Below are positions 7,998 through 23,604 of a stretch of 64,000 nt of DNA, piece by piece. Where the stretch lies: NCBI GenBank assembly GCA_900541645.1, contig UQKQ01000001.1, positions 62,001 to 126,000 on the forward strand. Reading direction: 5' to 3'. The stretch comes from an uncultured Collinsella sp. GTDB taxonomy: Bacteria > Actinomycetota > Coriobacteriia > Coriobacteriales > Coriobacteriaceae. The notes under the pieces were generated by a model that was not told the DNA's origin, did not search any database, and worked only from the letters and a program-made list of their open reading frames with translations. Within the stretch, counting starts at the first letter, position 1. Each line of letters starts with the position of its first letter. Made by a program: the position numbers and the translations under genes.

Positions 7998-9134
7998 ATG
8001 CGTCTGCCTATGAACACCTCGCTTGCCACGCTCAAGCCCTCCGGCATCCGTCGGATTAACGCGCTCGCCGCCCAGCACCCAGGGTGCATCGCGCTTGCGC
8101 TTGGCGAGCCCGACTTTCCCACGCCCGATGTGATTAGCGCCGAGGTGACCGCCGCGTTGGACCGCGGTGACACGCACTATCCGCCCAACAACGGTCGCCC
8201 CGCCCTGCGCGAGGCGCTGTCTGCCTACATGGGGGATGCGGGCCTTACGTTTTCGGCAGACGAGGTCATCCTGACCGACGGCGCGACTGAGGCCCTGTCG
8301 GCAACATTCATGGCTATGCTCAACCCCGGCGACGAGGTCATTATCCCCACGCCGGCCTTTGGACTGTACGAGAGCATTGTCATGGCCAATCACGCCAAAG
8401 CGGTCTTTTTGGATACGGAGCCTGCGCAATTCCAGATTGACGAGGACGCACTTCGTGCTTGCGTGACGCCGGCGACCAAAGCCATCGTCATCTGCTCGCC
8501 CAACAATCCCACGGGCTGCATCCTCGACGCGGCATCGCTCGACGCCGTGGCACACGTGGCGGAGCAGGCAGGCATCTACGTGGTCTGCGACGACGTGTAC
8601 AACCGTCTGGTCTACGTGGACGGCTACGAGCGATTTGCCCAGCGCCACCCTGAGCTGCGCGATCAGACAGTGGTCATCGAGAGCTTCTCCAAGCCCTGGG
8701 CCATGACCGGCTGGCGCTTGGGTTGGCTCGCAGCGGCAGCCCCCGTCATCGCCGAGATCGCAAAAGCTCACCAATACCTAGTATCGAGTGCCGTCTCCTT
8801 CGAAATGGACGCCGCAACCCGAGCCCTGACCGTCGACCCAACCCCCATGCTCAAAGTCTACCGAGCCCGCCGCGAACGCGTACTCGCAGCCTTATACGCC
8901 ATGGGCCTCGACGTAGTAGAGCCCGCAGGAGCCTTCTACACTTTCCCGAGCATCAAAAAGTTCGGCCTAACCAGCGAAGACTTCTGCATCAAAGCCATCG
9001 AAGAGGCAAACGTAGCCCTAGTTCCGGGCGACTGCTTCGGCACCGAAGGCCACATCCGCCTAAGCTACTGCGTCTCCGACCAAGATCTGGACGAAGGTCT
9101 CCGCCGCCTGTCAAGCTTCGTGTCAACGTTGTAG
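7998..9134 (+). CDS. PLP-dependent aminotransferase, class I/II
   Basis: A 378-residue fold-type I aminotransferase that uses pyridoxal phosphate to move amino groups between an amino acid and a 2-oxo acid. Visible are ALGEPDFPTP, YPPNNGRPALREAL, the SPNNPTG motif, DDVYNRLVY, and the Schiff-base lysine in SFSKPWAMTGWRLGW. The family resembles PatA/AspC-like enzymes; the substrate is not clear. Start ATG behind GAAAGGA. Synonymous codon use changes abruptly about two thirds in: after nucleotide 8765 codons such as CTA, GTA, GCA, CCA, CGA, CAA and GAA replace the G-ending forms used before. The gene ends just upstream of large palindrome copy 1. Confidence 0.9.
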   Translation: MRLPMNTSLATLKPSGIRRINALAAQHPGCIALALGEPDFPTPDVISAEVTAALDRGDTHYPPNNGRPALREALSAYMGDAGLTFSADEVILTDGATEALSATFMAMLNPGDEVIIPTPAFGLYESIVMANHAKAVFLDTEPAQFQIDEDALRACVTPATKAIVICSPNNPTGCILDAASLDAVAHVAEQAGIYVVCDDVYNRLVYVDGYERFAQRHPELRDQTVVIESFSKPWAMTGWRLGWLAAAAPVIAEIAKAHQYLVSSAVSFEMDAATRALTVDPTPMLKVYRARRERVLAALYAMGLDVVEPAGAFYTFPSIKKFGLTSEDFCIKAIEEANVALVPGDCFGTEGHIRLSYCVSDQDLDEGLRRLSSFVSTL

Positions 9135-9183
9135 CCCAGCGGGACTAAAACCATCAGCCCACCGACCCAAGCATTATGAGTGG

Positions 9184-9404
9184 GGGCGTCAGCCAACGAA
9201 AACCCGGGCTGCCCAAAGTCAACGCAGGCCGCGCCGCCAAAGGCCAGGCGCAAGGTTTTCGTAGATTCCGCACGAGCCGAAGAGCACTTAATGTGCTCTT
9301 CGTGCGAGCCCAGGACCTGACCGAGCGAAAACCTTGCGCCTGGCCTTTGGCGGCGCGGTCGGATGGTGGAATTGTGTGCAGCCCGGTTTTCCGTTGACCG
9401 ACGC
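9184..9404. repeat. large nested palindrome, copy 1 (upstream of rplJ)
   Basis: A nested structure. The inner hairpin is GAAGAGCAC-ttaat-GTGCTCTTC (9279-9301). Around it lies a perfect 33-bp stem, 9229-9261 with 9326-9358. Farther out is an imperfect stem joining GGCGTCAGCCAACGAAAACC on the left with its near-complement on the right up to about 9404. The core is shared with copies at 22.3 and 39.6 kb, but the arms are not. The outer right arm contains the -35 box of the rplJ promoter. Short open frames through the region are artefacts. Confidence 0.9.
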
Positions 9405-9422
9405 CGGGGTCCCCGCCATAAT
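9394..9422 (+). promoter_or_regulatory. rplJ-rplL promoter
   Basis: TTGACC at 9394-9399 and CATAAT at 9417-9422 with a 17-nt spacer, about 30 nt before the L10 leader. The -35 box sits in the outer arm of palindrome copy 1. Confidence 0.7.
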
Positions 9423-9451
9423 ACTTTCGGTTCACGCACGAATCCGCTGCC

Positions 9452-9516
9452 AGAGACAGCCGGTGCAAACGGGCATCGCCCGCGAGCTTAATGGGACATC
9501 CCGCCAGCCGAGGTGG
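9452..9516 (+). ncRNA. ribosomal protein L10 leader
   Basis: The stretch beginning AGACAGCCGGTGC and continuing through GAGCTTAATGGG to CAGCCGAGGT has the signature of the L10 leader, the mRNA site bound by the L10(L12) complex for autogenous control. It lies 25 nt before a terminator hairpin and 120 nt before rplJ, the position expected for control by premature termination. Confidence 0.88.
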
Positions 9517-9537
9517 TCGAGTAGATATGTCTTCTCG

Positions 9538-9574
9538 CCCCCGTCGCTCATGCAGCGCGGGGGCTTTCTTTTTG
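9538..9574 (+). terminator. attenuator terminator in the rplJ leader
   Basis: CCCCCG (9538-9543) pairs with CGGGGG (9558-9563), with an inner CGCT-catgc-AGCG stem, followed by CTTTCTTTTT. It lies between the L10 leader and rplJ and is the likely attenuator controlled by free L10(L12). Confidence 0.85.
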
Positions 9575-9638
9575 GACATGCCCCCGTCACGTCCTTGTGG
9601 CGGACCGTGCCCGGAAAGAATTCGAGGAGGTGTAATTC

Positions 9639-10160
9639 ATGCCCCAGCAGTACAAAATCGACAAGGTTGCAGAGATCGAGTCCCGTATCGCCGAGAACGC
9701 CGGTCTGTTCGTCGTCAACTACAACGGTCTGACGGTTAAGCAGGCTCAGGAGCTGCGTCATCAGCTTCGCGAGTGCGGCGCCGAGATGAAGGTCTACAAG
9801 AACAACCTGGTCAAGATCGCTCTCAAGAACCAGGAGCAGCCCGAGATCGACGAGATCCTCGCCGGCCCCGTCGCTTATGTGTTCTACGAGACCGAGCCGG
9901 TCGAGGCCGCTAAGGCCCTTAAGGACTTCTCCGCTAAGTCCAAGGGCGTCCTTGAGATCAAGGGCGGTATCTCCGACGGCAAGGCCGTTTCCGCCGATGA
10001 TGTTAAGGCTATCGCCGAGCTGCCCACCAAGGATCAGCTTCTCGGCCAGATCGCCGGCCTCATCTCCGGTTTCGCTCGCGACATCGCTGTCTGCGTCAAC
10101 GGCGTTTCCTCTGGTCTCGCTCGTTCGATCCAGCAGGTCTCCGAGCAGAAGGCAGCCTAG
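9639..10160 (+). CDS. rplJ: 50S ribosomal protein L10
   Basis: A 173-residue L10 (uL10), the base of the ribosomal stalk that carries the L7/L12 dimers and joins to 23S rRNA. It begins PQQYKIDKVAEIESRI and shows the L10 hallmark YNGLTVKQAQELR; the C-terminal helix that binds L7/L12 is present (GFARDIAVCVNGVSSGLARSIQQV). The start ATG follows GAGGAGG. It forms an operon with rplL, about 100 nt downstream, under an L10 leader and attenuator. The usual upstream nusG-rplK-rplA genes are not in this window. Confidence 0.98.
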   Translation: MPQQYKIDKVAEIESRIAENAGLFVVNYNGLTVKQAQELRHQLRECGAEMKVYKNNLVKIALKNQEQPEIDEILAGPVAYVFYETEPVEAAKALKDFSAKSKGVLEIKGGISDGKAVSADDVKAIAELPTKDQLLGQIAGLISGFARDIAVCVNGVSSGLARSIQQVSEQKAA

Positions 10161-10262
10161 TTGCTGTTTTCACCCGCGGCGGCAACGCCGCACCCCTGGC
10201 GCATTCGCGCCGTGTTTTAACTGATCTCCGTGCATCCGCACGGAAACCGAAAGGACTTAGAA

Positions 10263-10640
10263 ATGGCTAAGCTTACCACCGATGAGATCATCGATGCTCT
10301 TAAGGAAATGACCCTTCTCGAGGCTTCCGAGCTCGTTAAGGCTATCGAGGACACCTTCGGCGTTTCCGCCGCTGCTCCTGCCGCTGTTGTCGCCGCTCCC
10401 GCTGCTGGCGCTGCTGAGGCCGAGGAGAAGACCGAGTTTGACGTCGTGCTCGAGGGCTTCGGCGACAACAAGATCCAGGTCATCAAGGCCGTCCGTGAGC
10501 TCACCAACCTTGGCCTGAAGGAGGCCAAGGAGGTCGTCGAGGGCGCTCCCAAGGCTGTTCTCGAGGGTGCCAAGAAGGAGGACGCCGAGGCTGCCAAGGA
10601 GAAGCTCGAGGCTGCTGGCGCTGCTGTCACCCTCAAGTAA
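10263..10640 (+). CDS. rplL: 50S ribosomal protein L7/L12
   Basis: A 125-residue L7/L12 (bL12), the flexible stalk protein that recruits translational GTPases. The N-terminal dimerisation helix (residues 1-30), an Ala/Pro-rich hinge ([20 protein letters not shown]) and the C-terminal domain with [21 protein letters not shown] are all visible. Start ATG at 10263 behind GAAAGGAC; an in-frame ATG 33 nt upstream lacks support. The gene ends the rplJL operon, with a clear terminator after it. Confidence 0.98.
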   Translation: MAKLTTDEIIDALKEMTLLEASELVKAIEDTFGVSAAAPAAVVAAPAAGAAEAEEKTEFDVVLEGFGDNKIQVIKAVRELTNLGLKEAKEVVEGAPKAVLEGAKKEDAEAAKEKLEAAGAAVTLK

Positions 10641-10668
10641 TCAGGCTTTCTCGCCAGATTTCTTTGCA

Positions 10669-10707
10669 GACGGGGTTCGCATTGCGAGCCCCGTCTTTTT
10701 TGTTTTT
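10669..10707 (+). terminator. rho-independent terminator after rplL
   Basis: GACGGGGTTCGC (10669-10680) pairs with GCGAGCCCCGTC (10684-10695) over a 3-nt loop with T-rich sequence through 10707. Confidence 0.92.
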
Positions 10708-10830
10708 CGGCCCCTCGGCATCGGTTGCTCAAACTGCCATGTTCTGTGATTTGCATCGTATCGGGTGCCTTGCCGTTGGGCAATAAAATTGCACCATTCG
10801 AGCAATAATTTGCGTTGACCTGCTGAAGAA

Positions 10831-10858
10831 TTGTCTCTGCCTTGTAGCGACATATAGT
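10831..10858 (+). promoter_or_regulatory. galU promoter
   Basis: TTGTCT at 10831-10836 and TATAGT at 10853-10858 with a 16-nt spacer, about 100 nt before the galU start. The rest of the 300-nt gap shows no gene. Confidence 0.55.
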
Positions 10859-10954
10859 TCCAGCGGTAAGATGCTTGGGTATCGCAATTTGGTCTGCGGC
10901 TGTGCGCCGCACGCACGGGGCGCTTTTGCGCCTGCGAAAGGATCTTTGAATAAC

Positions 10955-11863
10955 ATGAAGGCAATCATCCCCGCCGCCGGTCTTGGCACGCGTTTTCTGC
11001 CTGGCACCAAGTGCACGCCCAAAGAGATGCTGCCGGTGCTCGACAAGCCGGTCATCCAGTATGTCGTCGAGGAGGCACTCGACCCCGAGGAGGTCGACGA
11101 CGCCATCATCGTTACCTCGCCCGGCAAGCCCGAGCTGCTGAACTACTTCCAGCCCGACCGTTCGCTCGAGAACCTGCTGCGCGAGCGCGGCAAGAACGCC
11201 TATGCCGATGCCGTCGCCCACGCTGGCGGTATGCCGGTCGACTTCCGTTATCAGTACGAGCCCAAGGGCCTCGGCCATGCTATTCGATCTGCTGCCGACG
11301 CCGTGGCAGGGAAGAACTTCCTGGTTCTTCTGGGCGACTACGTTGTACCTAACCGCGACATCTGCGACAAGATGCTCGCCGTTTCCAAGGAGCACGGTGG
11401 CGCTTCGGTTATCGCCGTCGCTGCTTGCTCGCCCGAGGAAGTCAGCCGCTACGGTGTTATCGCCGGTGAGCGCGTCGGTTCGCTCGAGGGCGCCGAGGAC
11501 GTTGCCGATGCCGAGCCGGGCGCTGTCTGGCGTATCGGCGGTCTGGTTGAGAAGCCCGCTCCCGAGGCTGCTCCGTCCAACCTGTACATCGTCGGTCGCT
11601 ACCTGCTGAGCCCGCTGGTCATGGACCTGCTGGCAGATCAGCAGGCCGGCAAGGGCGGCGAGATCCAGCTCACCGACGCCATGGCCCGTTCGCTCGACCG
11701 CGAGGCCATGTATGCGGTCGTCATCGACCCGCTGTCGGGCTACGACACCGGCACTCCCTCTGGCTGGATGGCCACCAACGCCCTCATGGCTGCAAGCGAC
11801 CCCCGCTTTGCCGATGCCTTCTGGGACGCTATCGACGAGCGCGGCGGATTGATGCGCAAGTAA
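10955..11863 (+). CDS. galU: UTP--glucose-1-phosphate uridylyltransferase
   Basis: A 302-residue GalU that makes UDP-glucose from UTP and glucose-1-phosphate, supplying cell-surface polysaccharide and galactose metabolism. The nucleotide-binding N-terminus AIIPAAGLGTRFLPGTKCTPKEMLPVLDKP is a textbook match, with GLGHAI, GDY and GRYLL further on. Length is normal. The ATG at 10955 is chosen over an in-frame start 84 nt upstream because it opens directly on the conserved KAIIPAAG and lies after GAAAGGATC. It stands alone between terminators, an unusual position between rplJL and rpoBC. Confidence 0.96.
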   Translation: MKAIIPAAGLGTRFLPGTKCTPKEMLPVLDKPVIQYVVEEALDPEEVDDAIIVTSPGKPELLNYFQPDRSLENLLRERGKNAYADAVAHAGGMPVDFRYQYEPKGLGHAIRSAADAVAGKNFLVLLGDYVVPNRDICDKMLAVSKEHGGASVIAVAACSPEEVSRYGVIAGERVGSLEGAEDVADAEPGAVWRIGGLVEKPAPEAAPSNLYIVGRYLLSPLVMDLLADQQAGKGGEIQLTDAMARSLDREAMYAVVIDPLSGYDTGTPSGWMATNALMAASDPRFADAFWDAIDERGGLMRK

Positions 11864-11884
11864 GCCTTCGGGCATCGACATTTA

Positions 11885-11916
11885 CGGGCGCGGACTTCGG
11901 CTCGCGCCCGTTTTTT
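11885..11916 (+). terminator. rho-independent terminator after galU
   Basis: CGGGCGCG (11885-11892) pairs with CGCGCCCG (11903-11910), followed by six T. Confidence 0.92.
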
Positions 11917-12049
11917 ATAAGAGCTGCGATTGCCGGCTCTCTGTTCACAGAAAATATATGAACAGATGTTCGATACACATATATCTACCTGCGTGTTTTC
12001 TGTCGAAAAACTTTGCTACTCCAAAAACTCAATCGCGTCAAGGCTTTTC

Positions 12050-12078
12050 TTGCCCAACGGTCGGTACCTGATAAACTA
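12050..12078 (+). promoter_or_regulatory. rpoB promoter
   Basis: TTGCCC at 12050-12055 and TAAACT at 12073-12078 with a 17-nt spacer, about 70 nt upstream of the rpoB start. The preceding 130 nt are A+T-rich and contain no gene. Confidence 0.65.
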
Positions 12079-12150
12079 TTAGGTTGCGATAACTGGCGAA
12101 GCTATGCCTCGCCAACCCACCGAGCATTTCCGTGAAGGAGGAAAAACCTG

Positions 12151-15642
<3,492 letters not shown>

Positions 15643-15648
15643 TTGACT

Positions 15649-20124
<4,476 letters not shown>

Positions 20125-20168
20125 TTAGTTCCGCCGTTCTAACGAACGGAGGCGACCTCCGTCGCTGC

Positions 20169-20268
20169 GCGGCCCCCAGAGCTACAATCTGTCATTCAAA
20201 AGGCAGGGCATGACCAAAAGGTCAATGCCCTGCCTTTTTCATGCCACCTTGTACGCTCTGGGGGCCGC
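20169..20268 (+). terminator. nested terminator after rpoC
   Basis: The inner stem AAAGGCAGGGCATGACC (20199-20215) pairs with GGTCAATGCCCTGCCTTT with T-tract to 20239, a strong terminator. It is enclosed by a perfect 14-bp outer stem, GCGGCCCCCAGAGC (20169-20182) with GCTCTGGGGGCCGC (20255-20268), extended by TACAA/TTGTA. The outer stem is not needed for termination. Confidence 0.9.
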
Positions 20269-20311
20269 TCGCTTGCGTATGCTCAACCTGTTGCGTTCCG
20301 TTGATCCCTTG

Positions 20312-20336
20312 CCAAAAAGGGACAGGTTTATTTTGG
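20312..20336. repeat. small hairpin with GGGACAG loop
   Basis: CCAAAA (20312-20317) and TTTTGG (20331-20336) enclose a loop with GGGACAGGTTTA. One member of a family of variable-arm hairpins in this window. Confidence 0.5.
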
Positions 20337-20434
20337 TCGGTTTTTCATGCTTGAATTTGAAACATTTCGCCCGACAAGAGCGTATCTATGGTGAGGGCCT
20401 CATCGAGAACCATTAATGTCACCGGGAGGTGATT

Positions 20435-20953
20435 ATGGAAGAACAAGCTTTTAGACAGGCGGTCGAAGACCACCGGGATGTCGTGTTTCGGATCGCATTG
20501 ACGTATCTGCGTGATCGCGCTGACGCCGACGATGTCGCTCAAGACGTCTTTCTTAAGTTGCTCAAAAGCGACGCGCAATTTGAAAACTGGGAGCATCTTC
20601 GTCGATGGCTTATCCGGGTCACGATCAATGAATGTAAATCTCTCTTTCGAAAGCCGTGGAGGCGCGTGGAGGATATTGAGAATCTGGCCGATTCGCTTTC
20701 GACGGCGCAGGAGGAGACCAAGGCGGTCCTGTCAGACGTTATGCGACTTCCGGAGCGATTCCGTATTCCTATCGTGCTCTATTACTATCTGGGCTTCTCG
20801 ACTTCAGAAATTGCCGAGTTACTGCATGTGCCAGCCGCGACCGTTCGAACGCGTTTAGCTCGCGGCAGATCGAAGCTCAAGTTCATCCTAGAGGAGGGCG
20901 ACCGTGAAATCCAACCAGATCAAGCAGGCCTTCGAGTCCGTCCAAGCCGATAG
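20435..20953 (+). CDS. ECF-type sigma-70 family RNA polymerase sigma factor
   Basis: A 172-residue extracytoplasmic-function sigma factor. Region 2 (YLRDRADADDVAQDVFLKLLKS) binds core polymerase and the -10 element; region 4 (LGFSTSEIAELLHVPAATVRTRLARGRSKL) is the helix-turn-helix that reads the -35 element. The ATG at 20435 follows GGGAGG at 5-nt spacing; a GTG 6 nt upstream overlaps that site. The 3' end overlaps the next gene by 50 nt, implying translational coupling with its likely membrane regulator. Confidence 0.92.
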   Translation: MEEQAFRQAVEDHRDVVFRIALTYLRDRADADDVAQDVFLKLLKSDAQFENWEHLRRWLIRVTINECKSLFRKPWRRVEDIENLADSLSTAQEETKAVLSDVMRLPERFRIPIVLYYYLGFSTSEIAELLHVPAATVRTRLARGRSKLKFILEEGDREIQPDQAGLRVRPSR

Positions 20954-21980
20954 CGATCTTGCTGACCGTGTTCTTTATGCCGCTGCTGGCGAGCCGCTTC
21001 GCCGAAAGGGTCACGCGAAGCCTCTGTATGTTGCCGTAATCGGATGTCTTGCCGGAGTGCTGGCGACCGGAGGGGTCGCCTACGCTGTTGTCAATTCCAG
21101 TTATTTTGCCTCTGCCTGGGGAAACCATGGCAACGGAGAGTCCATTACCTGGACTCAAGGTGGCTCGTCGGGGACTAAATATACCTACACCAGAGAGTTT
21201 GGTGATGGTATCGCGCCCCAAAGCTTGGAGGGTTCAGTACAGAAGGTCAATCTGTCCGTCGAGGGCAACGGCTATACACTCGACATTCATGATATGGCTA
21301 TCGATAAAAACGGTTGCGGTGCCGTGACGTTTACGTTGTCCAATCCAAATGGTGTTAACTACTACAAGCCGGCAGCAGAGACAGGCGAACTTGTTCTCTA
21401 TGGTGAAGAAGAACAAGGCATCGGCACGCCCAGTATGAACTTCGGCGAGGAATGGGCTGACACACGCTGCACAATCGATAAGGACACGTCAAGCGCCACG
21501 GTCATTAATGGCACGATGTACTTTGCCTCGTGGGATCGCAAGCGAGATTTTGGAAATGCGGTCACCTGGAATATCAGCTGGAGGGAGGGCGAAGGTGAGG
21601 ATGCGAAGCTGTTCGAGGCATCGACGCCCGAGTTTAGCGTCGGAGCGTACGTCGATACAAAGGAGCTCCACTCCGACGACTCGCCTCTTGAGATAAGCCC
21701 GTTTTCCATCCAGACGCACATCGATGATCTGGGCTATGAAGCAGTTGATCATAAACTGACCGTCAGCTACAAGGATGGATCGGAACAGATTATCGAAGAT
21801 GACGACGCAGGGGCGTACAATTTCTATGTTTCGATGGCACGCAATAGCGGAGAGAACATTTGGGTGCCAACGAAGTTGATTGATGTCGATCAAGTGGTCT
21901 CGGTAACCCTCGAGGGCGCGAGGTACACATCAACGGGGGAGACCGAAACGAAAGTACCCTTTACCATCGTCTATTCGTAA
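20904..21980 (+). CDS. membrane-anchored probable anti-sigma factor (DUF4179-like)
   Basis: A 358-residue protein with a cytoplasmic N-terminal 40 residues, one membrane helix (about 42-64, LYVAVIGCLAGVLATGGVAYAVV) and a large exported, acidic, beta-rich domain. The plan and position match anti-sigma regulators coupled to ECF sigma factors, in which the short N-terminal part holds the sigma factor and the outer domain senses a signal. The start GTG at 20904 lies inside the sigma gene behind GAGGAGGG. It lacks the HxxxCxxC zinc motif, so it is not a ZAS-type anti-sigma factor. The signal is unknown. Confidence 0.75.
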   Translation: MKSNQIKQAFESVQADSDLADRVLYAAAGEPLRRKGHAKPLYVAVIGCLAGVLATGGVAYAVVNSSYFASAWGNHGNGESITWTQGGSSGTKYTYTREFGDGIAPQSLEGSVQKVNLSVEGNGYTLDIHDMAIDKNGCGAVTFTLSNPNGVNYYKPAAETGELVLYGEEEQGIGTPSMNFGEEWADTRCTIDKDTSSATVINGTMYFASWDRKRDFGNAVTWNISWREGEGEDAKLFEASTPEFSVGAYVDTKELHSDDSPLEISPFSIQTHIDDLGYEAVDHKLTVSYKDGSEQIIEDDDAGAYNFYVSMARNSGENIWVPTKLIDVDQVVSVTLEGARYTSTGETETKVPFTIVYS

Positions 21981-21985
21981 GGTCT

Positions 21986-22018
21986 AGGCCGCTTCCCAAG
22001 AGGGGAAGCGGCCTTTTT
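21986..22018 (+). terminator. rho-independent terminator after the sigma/anti-sigma pair
   Basis: AGGCCGCTTCCC (21986-21997) pairs with GGGGAAGCGGCCT (22002-22013), followed by TTTTT. Confidence 0.95.
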
Positions 22019-22059
22019 AGCGTTAAATGGGCGGTTATTTTGAGCGATATTCGTCTAAA

Positions 22060-22190
22060 TTTCGGAAGTATGCGGCAAAATCTTGATGGGTCGACCACAC
22101 CGCATATGCTCAAGCGTTCTACCTGCGGGTTTGTTATCGCAAAACCCCGGTGTGCTCGGTAAGTTCAAAATTTGCCGCATACTTCCGAAA
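22060..22190. repeat. nested inverted repeat, 20-bp perfect arms
   Basis: The 20-nt arm at 22060-22079 (TTTCGGAAGTATGCGGC...) is exactly complementary to 22171-22190. Between them lie further pairs: ACACCG with CGGTGT, and GGGTTT with AAACCC near the centre. The whole can fold as one long branched hairpin of 131 nt. It lies between a terminator and palindrome copy 2, in a 680-nt stretch without genes. Confidence 0.85.
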
Positions 22191-22262
22191 ACGTCGCCGA
22201 TTTTCCTATGACAGGTGAGAGCAGATCACCGCTGGAACGCGACGTTTTCCCAGATAAACTGA

Positions 22263-22287
22263 CCAAAAAAGCCTGTCACCTTTTTGG
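22263..22287. repeat. small hairpin with CCTGTCACC loop
   Basis: CCAAAAA (22263-22269) pairs with TTTTTGG (22281-22287); the loop is AGCCTGTCACC. Similar in arms and loop to the hairpin at 20312, in inverted sense. Confidence 0.5.
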
Positions 22288-22318
22288 CAGGTAACGTTGC
22301 CCCGACGAGCACGTCGGA

Positions 22319-22440
22319 TCCCCGGCCCGGGCGGCGCGGGGTTAAGTTTGTCGCGAGTTCCGCACGAGCCGGAGAGCACTTAATGTGCTCTCCGTGCGAG
22401 CCAGGACTGTAGAGCAGCAAACTTAACCCCTGTGCCGCCC
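22319..22440. repeat. large nested palindrome, copy 2 (upstream of rpsL)
   Basis: The core hairpin is GGAGAGCAC-ttaat-GTGCTCTCC (22371-22393), flanked by GAGTTCCGCACGAGCC on the left and GTGCGAGCCAGGACTG on the right. The arms, about 22319-22350 with 22409-22440, are complementary over 32 positions with a few mismatches (GGGCGGC...GGGGTTAAGTTTG on the left). It ends about 100 nt before the str operon promoter. Confidence 0.9.
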
Positions 22441-22538
22441 GGCCCGGGAATCCGCCCCCCGCGCACAGGAGGAGATTCCTTTTGTGTAGGCTTTGCGGAA
22501 ATGTGCTCATTTTGGGATACGCCCGGCGGCGTGGTCTG

Positions 22539-22567
22539 TTGACGGCACAGCTAACGGCACGTATCCT
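22539..22567 (+). promoter_or_regulatory. str operon promoter
   Basis: TTGACG at 22539-22544 and TATCCT at 22562-22567 with a 17-nt spacer, about 95 nt upstream of rpsL. Confidence 0.75.
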
Positions 22568-22660
22568 ATCGAACTGCGTGTTTCGTAGGGGGATGCTGAC
22601 CCCTCGATTCAAGCCGTTGCACTTTACAGAAAGCTGGAATCATTCGAGAAGGAGTACGCT

Positions 22661-23038
22661 TTGCCTACTATTAACCAGCTGGTTCGCCAGGGCCGTCGTT
22701 CCGTGCCCAAGAAGTCCAAGAACGCTGCTCTGCAGCACAACTCCCAGAAGCGCGGCGTGTGCACCCGCGTCTTCACCACGAGCCCCAAGAAGCCGAACTC
22801 GGCTCTTCGTAAGGTTGCCCGTGTTCGCCTTGTCAACGGCATCGAAGTTACTGCTTACATCCCGGGTGAGGGCCACAACCTGCAGGAGCACTCCATCGTG
22901 CTCGTCCGCGGCGGTCGTGTCCGTGACCTCCCTGGTGTCCGTTATCACGTCATCCGTGGCGCCTACGACGCTGCTCCGGTCCAGAACCGTATGCAGGCCC
23001 GTTCCAAGTACGGTGCTAAGCGCCCCAAGGCTAAATAA
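22661..23038 (+). CDS. rpsL: 30S ribosomal protein S12
   Basis: A 125-residue S12 (uS12), which guards decoding accuracy at the A site. The start is TTG at 22661, 6 nt after GAAGGAG; the protein begins [12 protein letters not shown]. Lys43 in [11 protein letters not shown] is normal. Position 88 in [13 protein letters not shown] is Arg rather than the common Lys; in Mycobacterium tuberculosis a K88R change gives streptomycin resistance, so this may matter for aminoglycoside response. First gene of the str operon. Confidence 0.98.
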   Translation: MPTINQLVRQGRRSVPKKSKNAALQHNSQKRGVCTRVFTTSPKKPNSALRKVARVRLVNGIEVTAYIPGEGHNLQEHSIVLVRGGRVRDLPGVRYHVIRGAYDAAPVQNRMQARSKYGAKRPKAK

Positions 23039-23111
23039 GCCAGATAACGTTTTGATACTTTCGCCGTGTGCCGCCTAAGCGCCGCACGGTAGACACTTAA
23101 GGAGATTTCAC

Positions 23112-23585
23112 ATGCCGCGTCGTGCAGCAGCTAATCGTCGTGAGGTTCAGCCTGACGCCGTTTACAACAACCGCCTGGTGACTCAGCTCATCAACAAGGT
23201 CCTTCTTGACGGCAAGAAGGCCACCGCTGAGCGCATCGTTTACACCGCTTTCGAGATCGTTGCCGAGAAGTCCGAGGGTGGCGACGCTCTCGCTACCTTC
23301 AAGAAAGCTATGGACAACGTCAAGCCCACGCTCGAGGTTAAGCCCAAGCGTGTCGGTGGCGCTACCTATCAGGTCCCGATGGAGGTCAACTCCCGTCGTT
23401 CCACCGCTCTGGGTATCCGCTGGATCGTCAACTTCTCCCGCGCTCGCAAGGAGAAGACCATGGCCGAGCGTCTCGCCAACGAGATCCTCGACGCCTCCAA
23501 CGGCCTGGGCGCTTCCGTCAAGAAGCGTGAGGACGTCTTCAAGATGGCCGAGGCCAACCGCGCGTTCTCTCACTATCGTTGGTAA
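23112..23585 (+). CDS. rpsG: 30S ribosomal protein S7
   Basis: A 157-residue S7 (uS7), primary assembly protein of the 30S head that contacts the 3' major domain of 16S rRNA. Matches include [30 protein letters not shown], and [23 protein letters not shown] in split form; the end [12 protein letters not shown] is characteristic. Start ATG behind AAGGAG. Between rpsL and fusA as in most bacteria. Confidence 0.98.
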   Translation: MPRRAAANRREVQPDAVYNNRLVTQLINKVLLDGKKATAERIVYTAFEIVAEKSEGGDALATFKKAMDNVKPTLEVKPKRVGGATYQVPMEVNSRRSTALGIRWIVNFSRARKEKTMAERLANEILDASNGLGASVKKREDVFKMAEANRAFSHYRW

Positions 23586-23604
23586 GTTAAGGTAAGGAAC
23601 TAAC

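Noticed and set aside
9176..9439. Several 70-140-codon open frames across palindrome copy 1 (and similar ones over copies 2 and 3)
   Set aside because: Both strands read almost the same peptide because of the inverted repeat; they have no start signal or family.
11960..11971. GAAC-AGAT-GTTC, a perfect match to the Gram-positive LexA box, about 180 nt upstream of rpoB
   Set aside because: GAACnnnnGTTC is expected about once by chance in 64 kb. It lies between a terminator and the promoter, too far from either to be convincing without comparative support.
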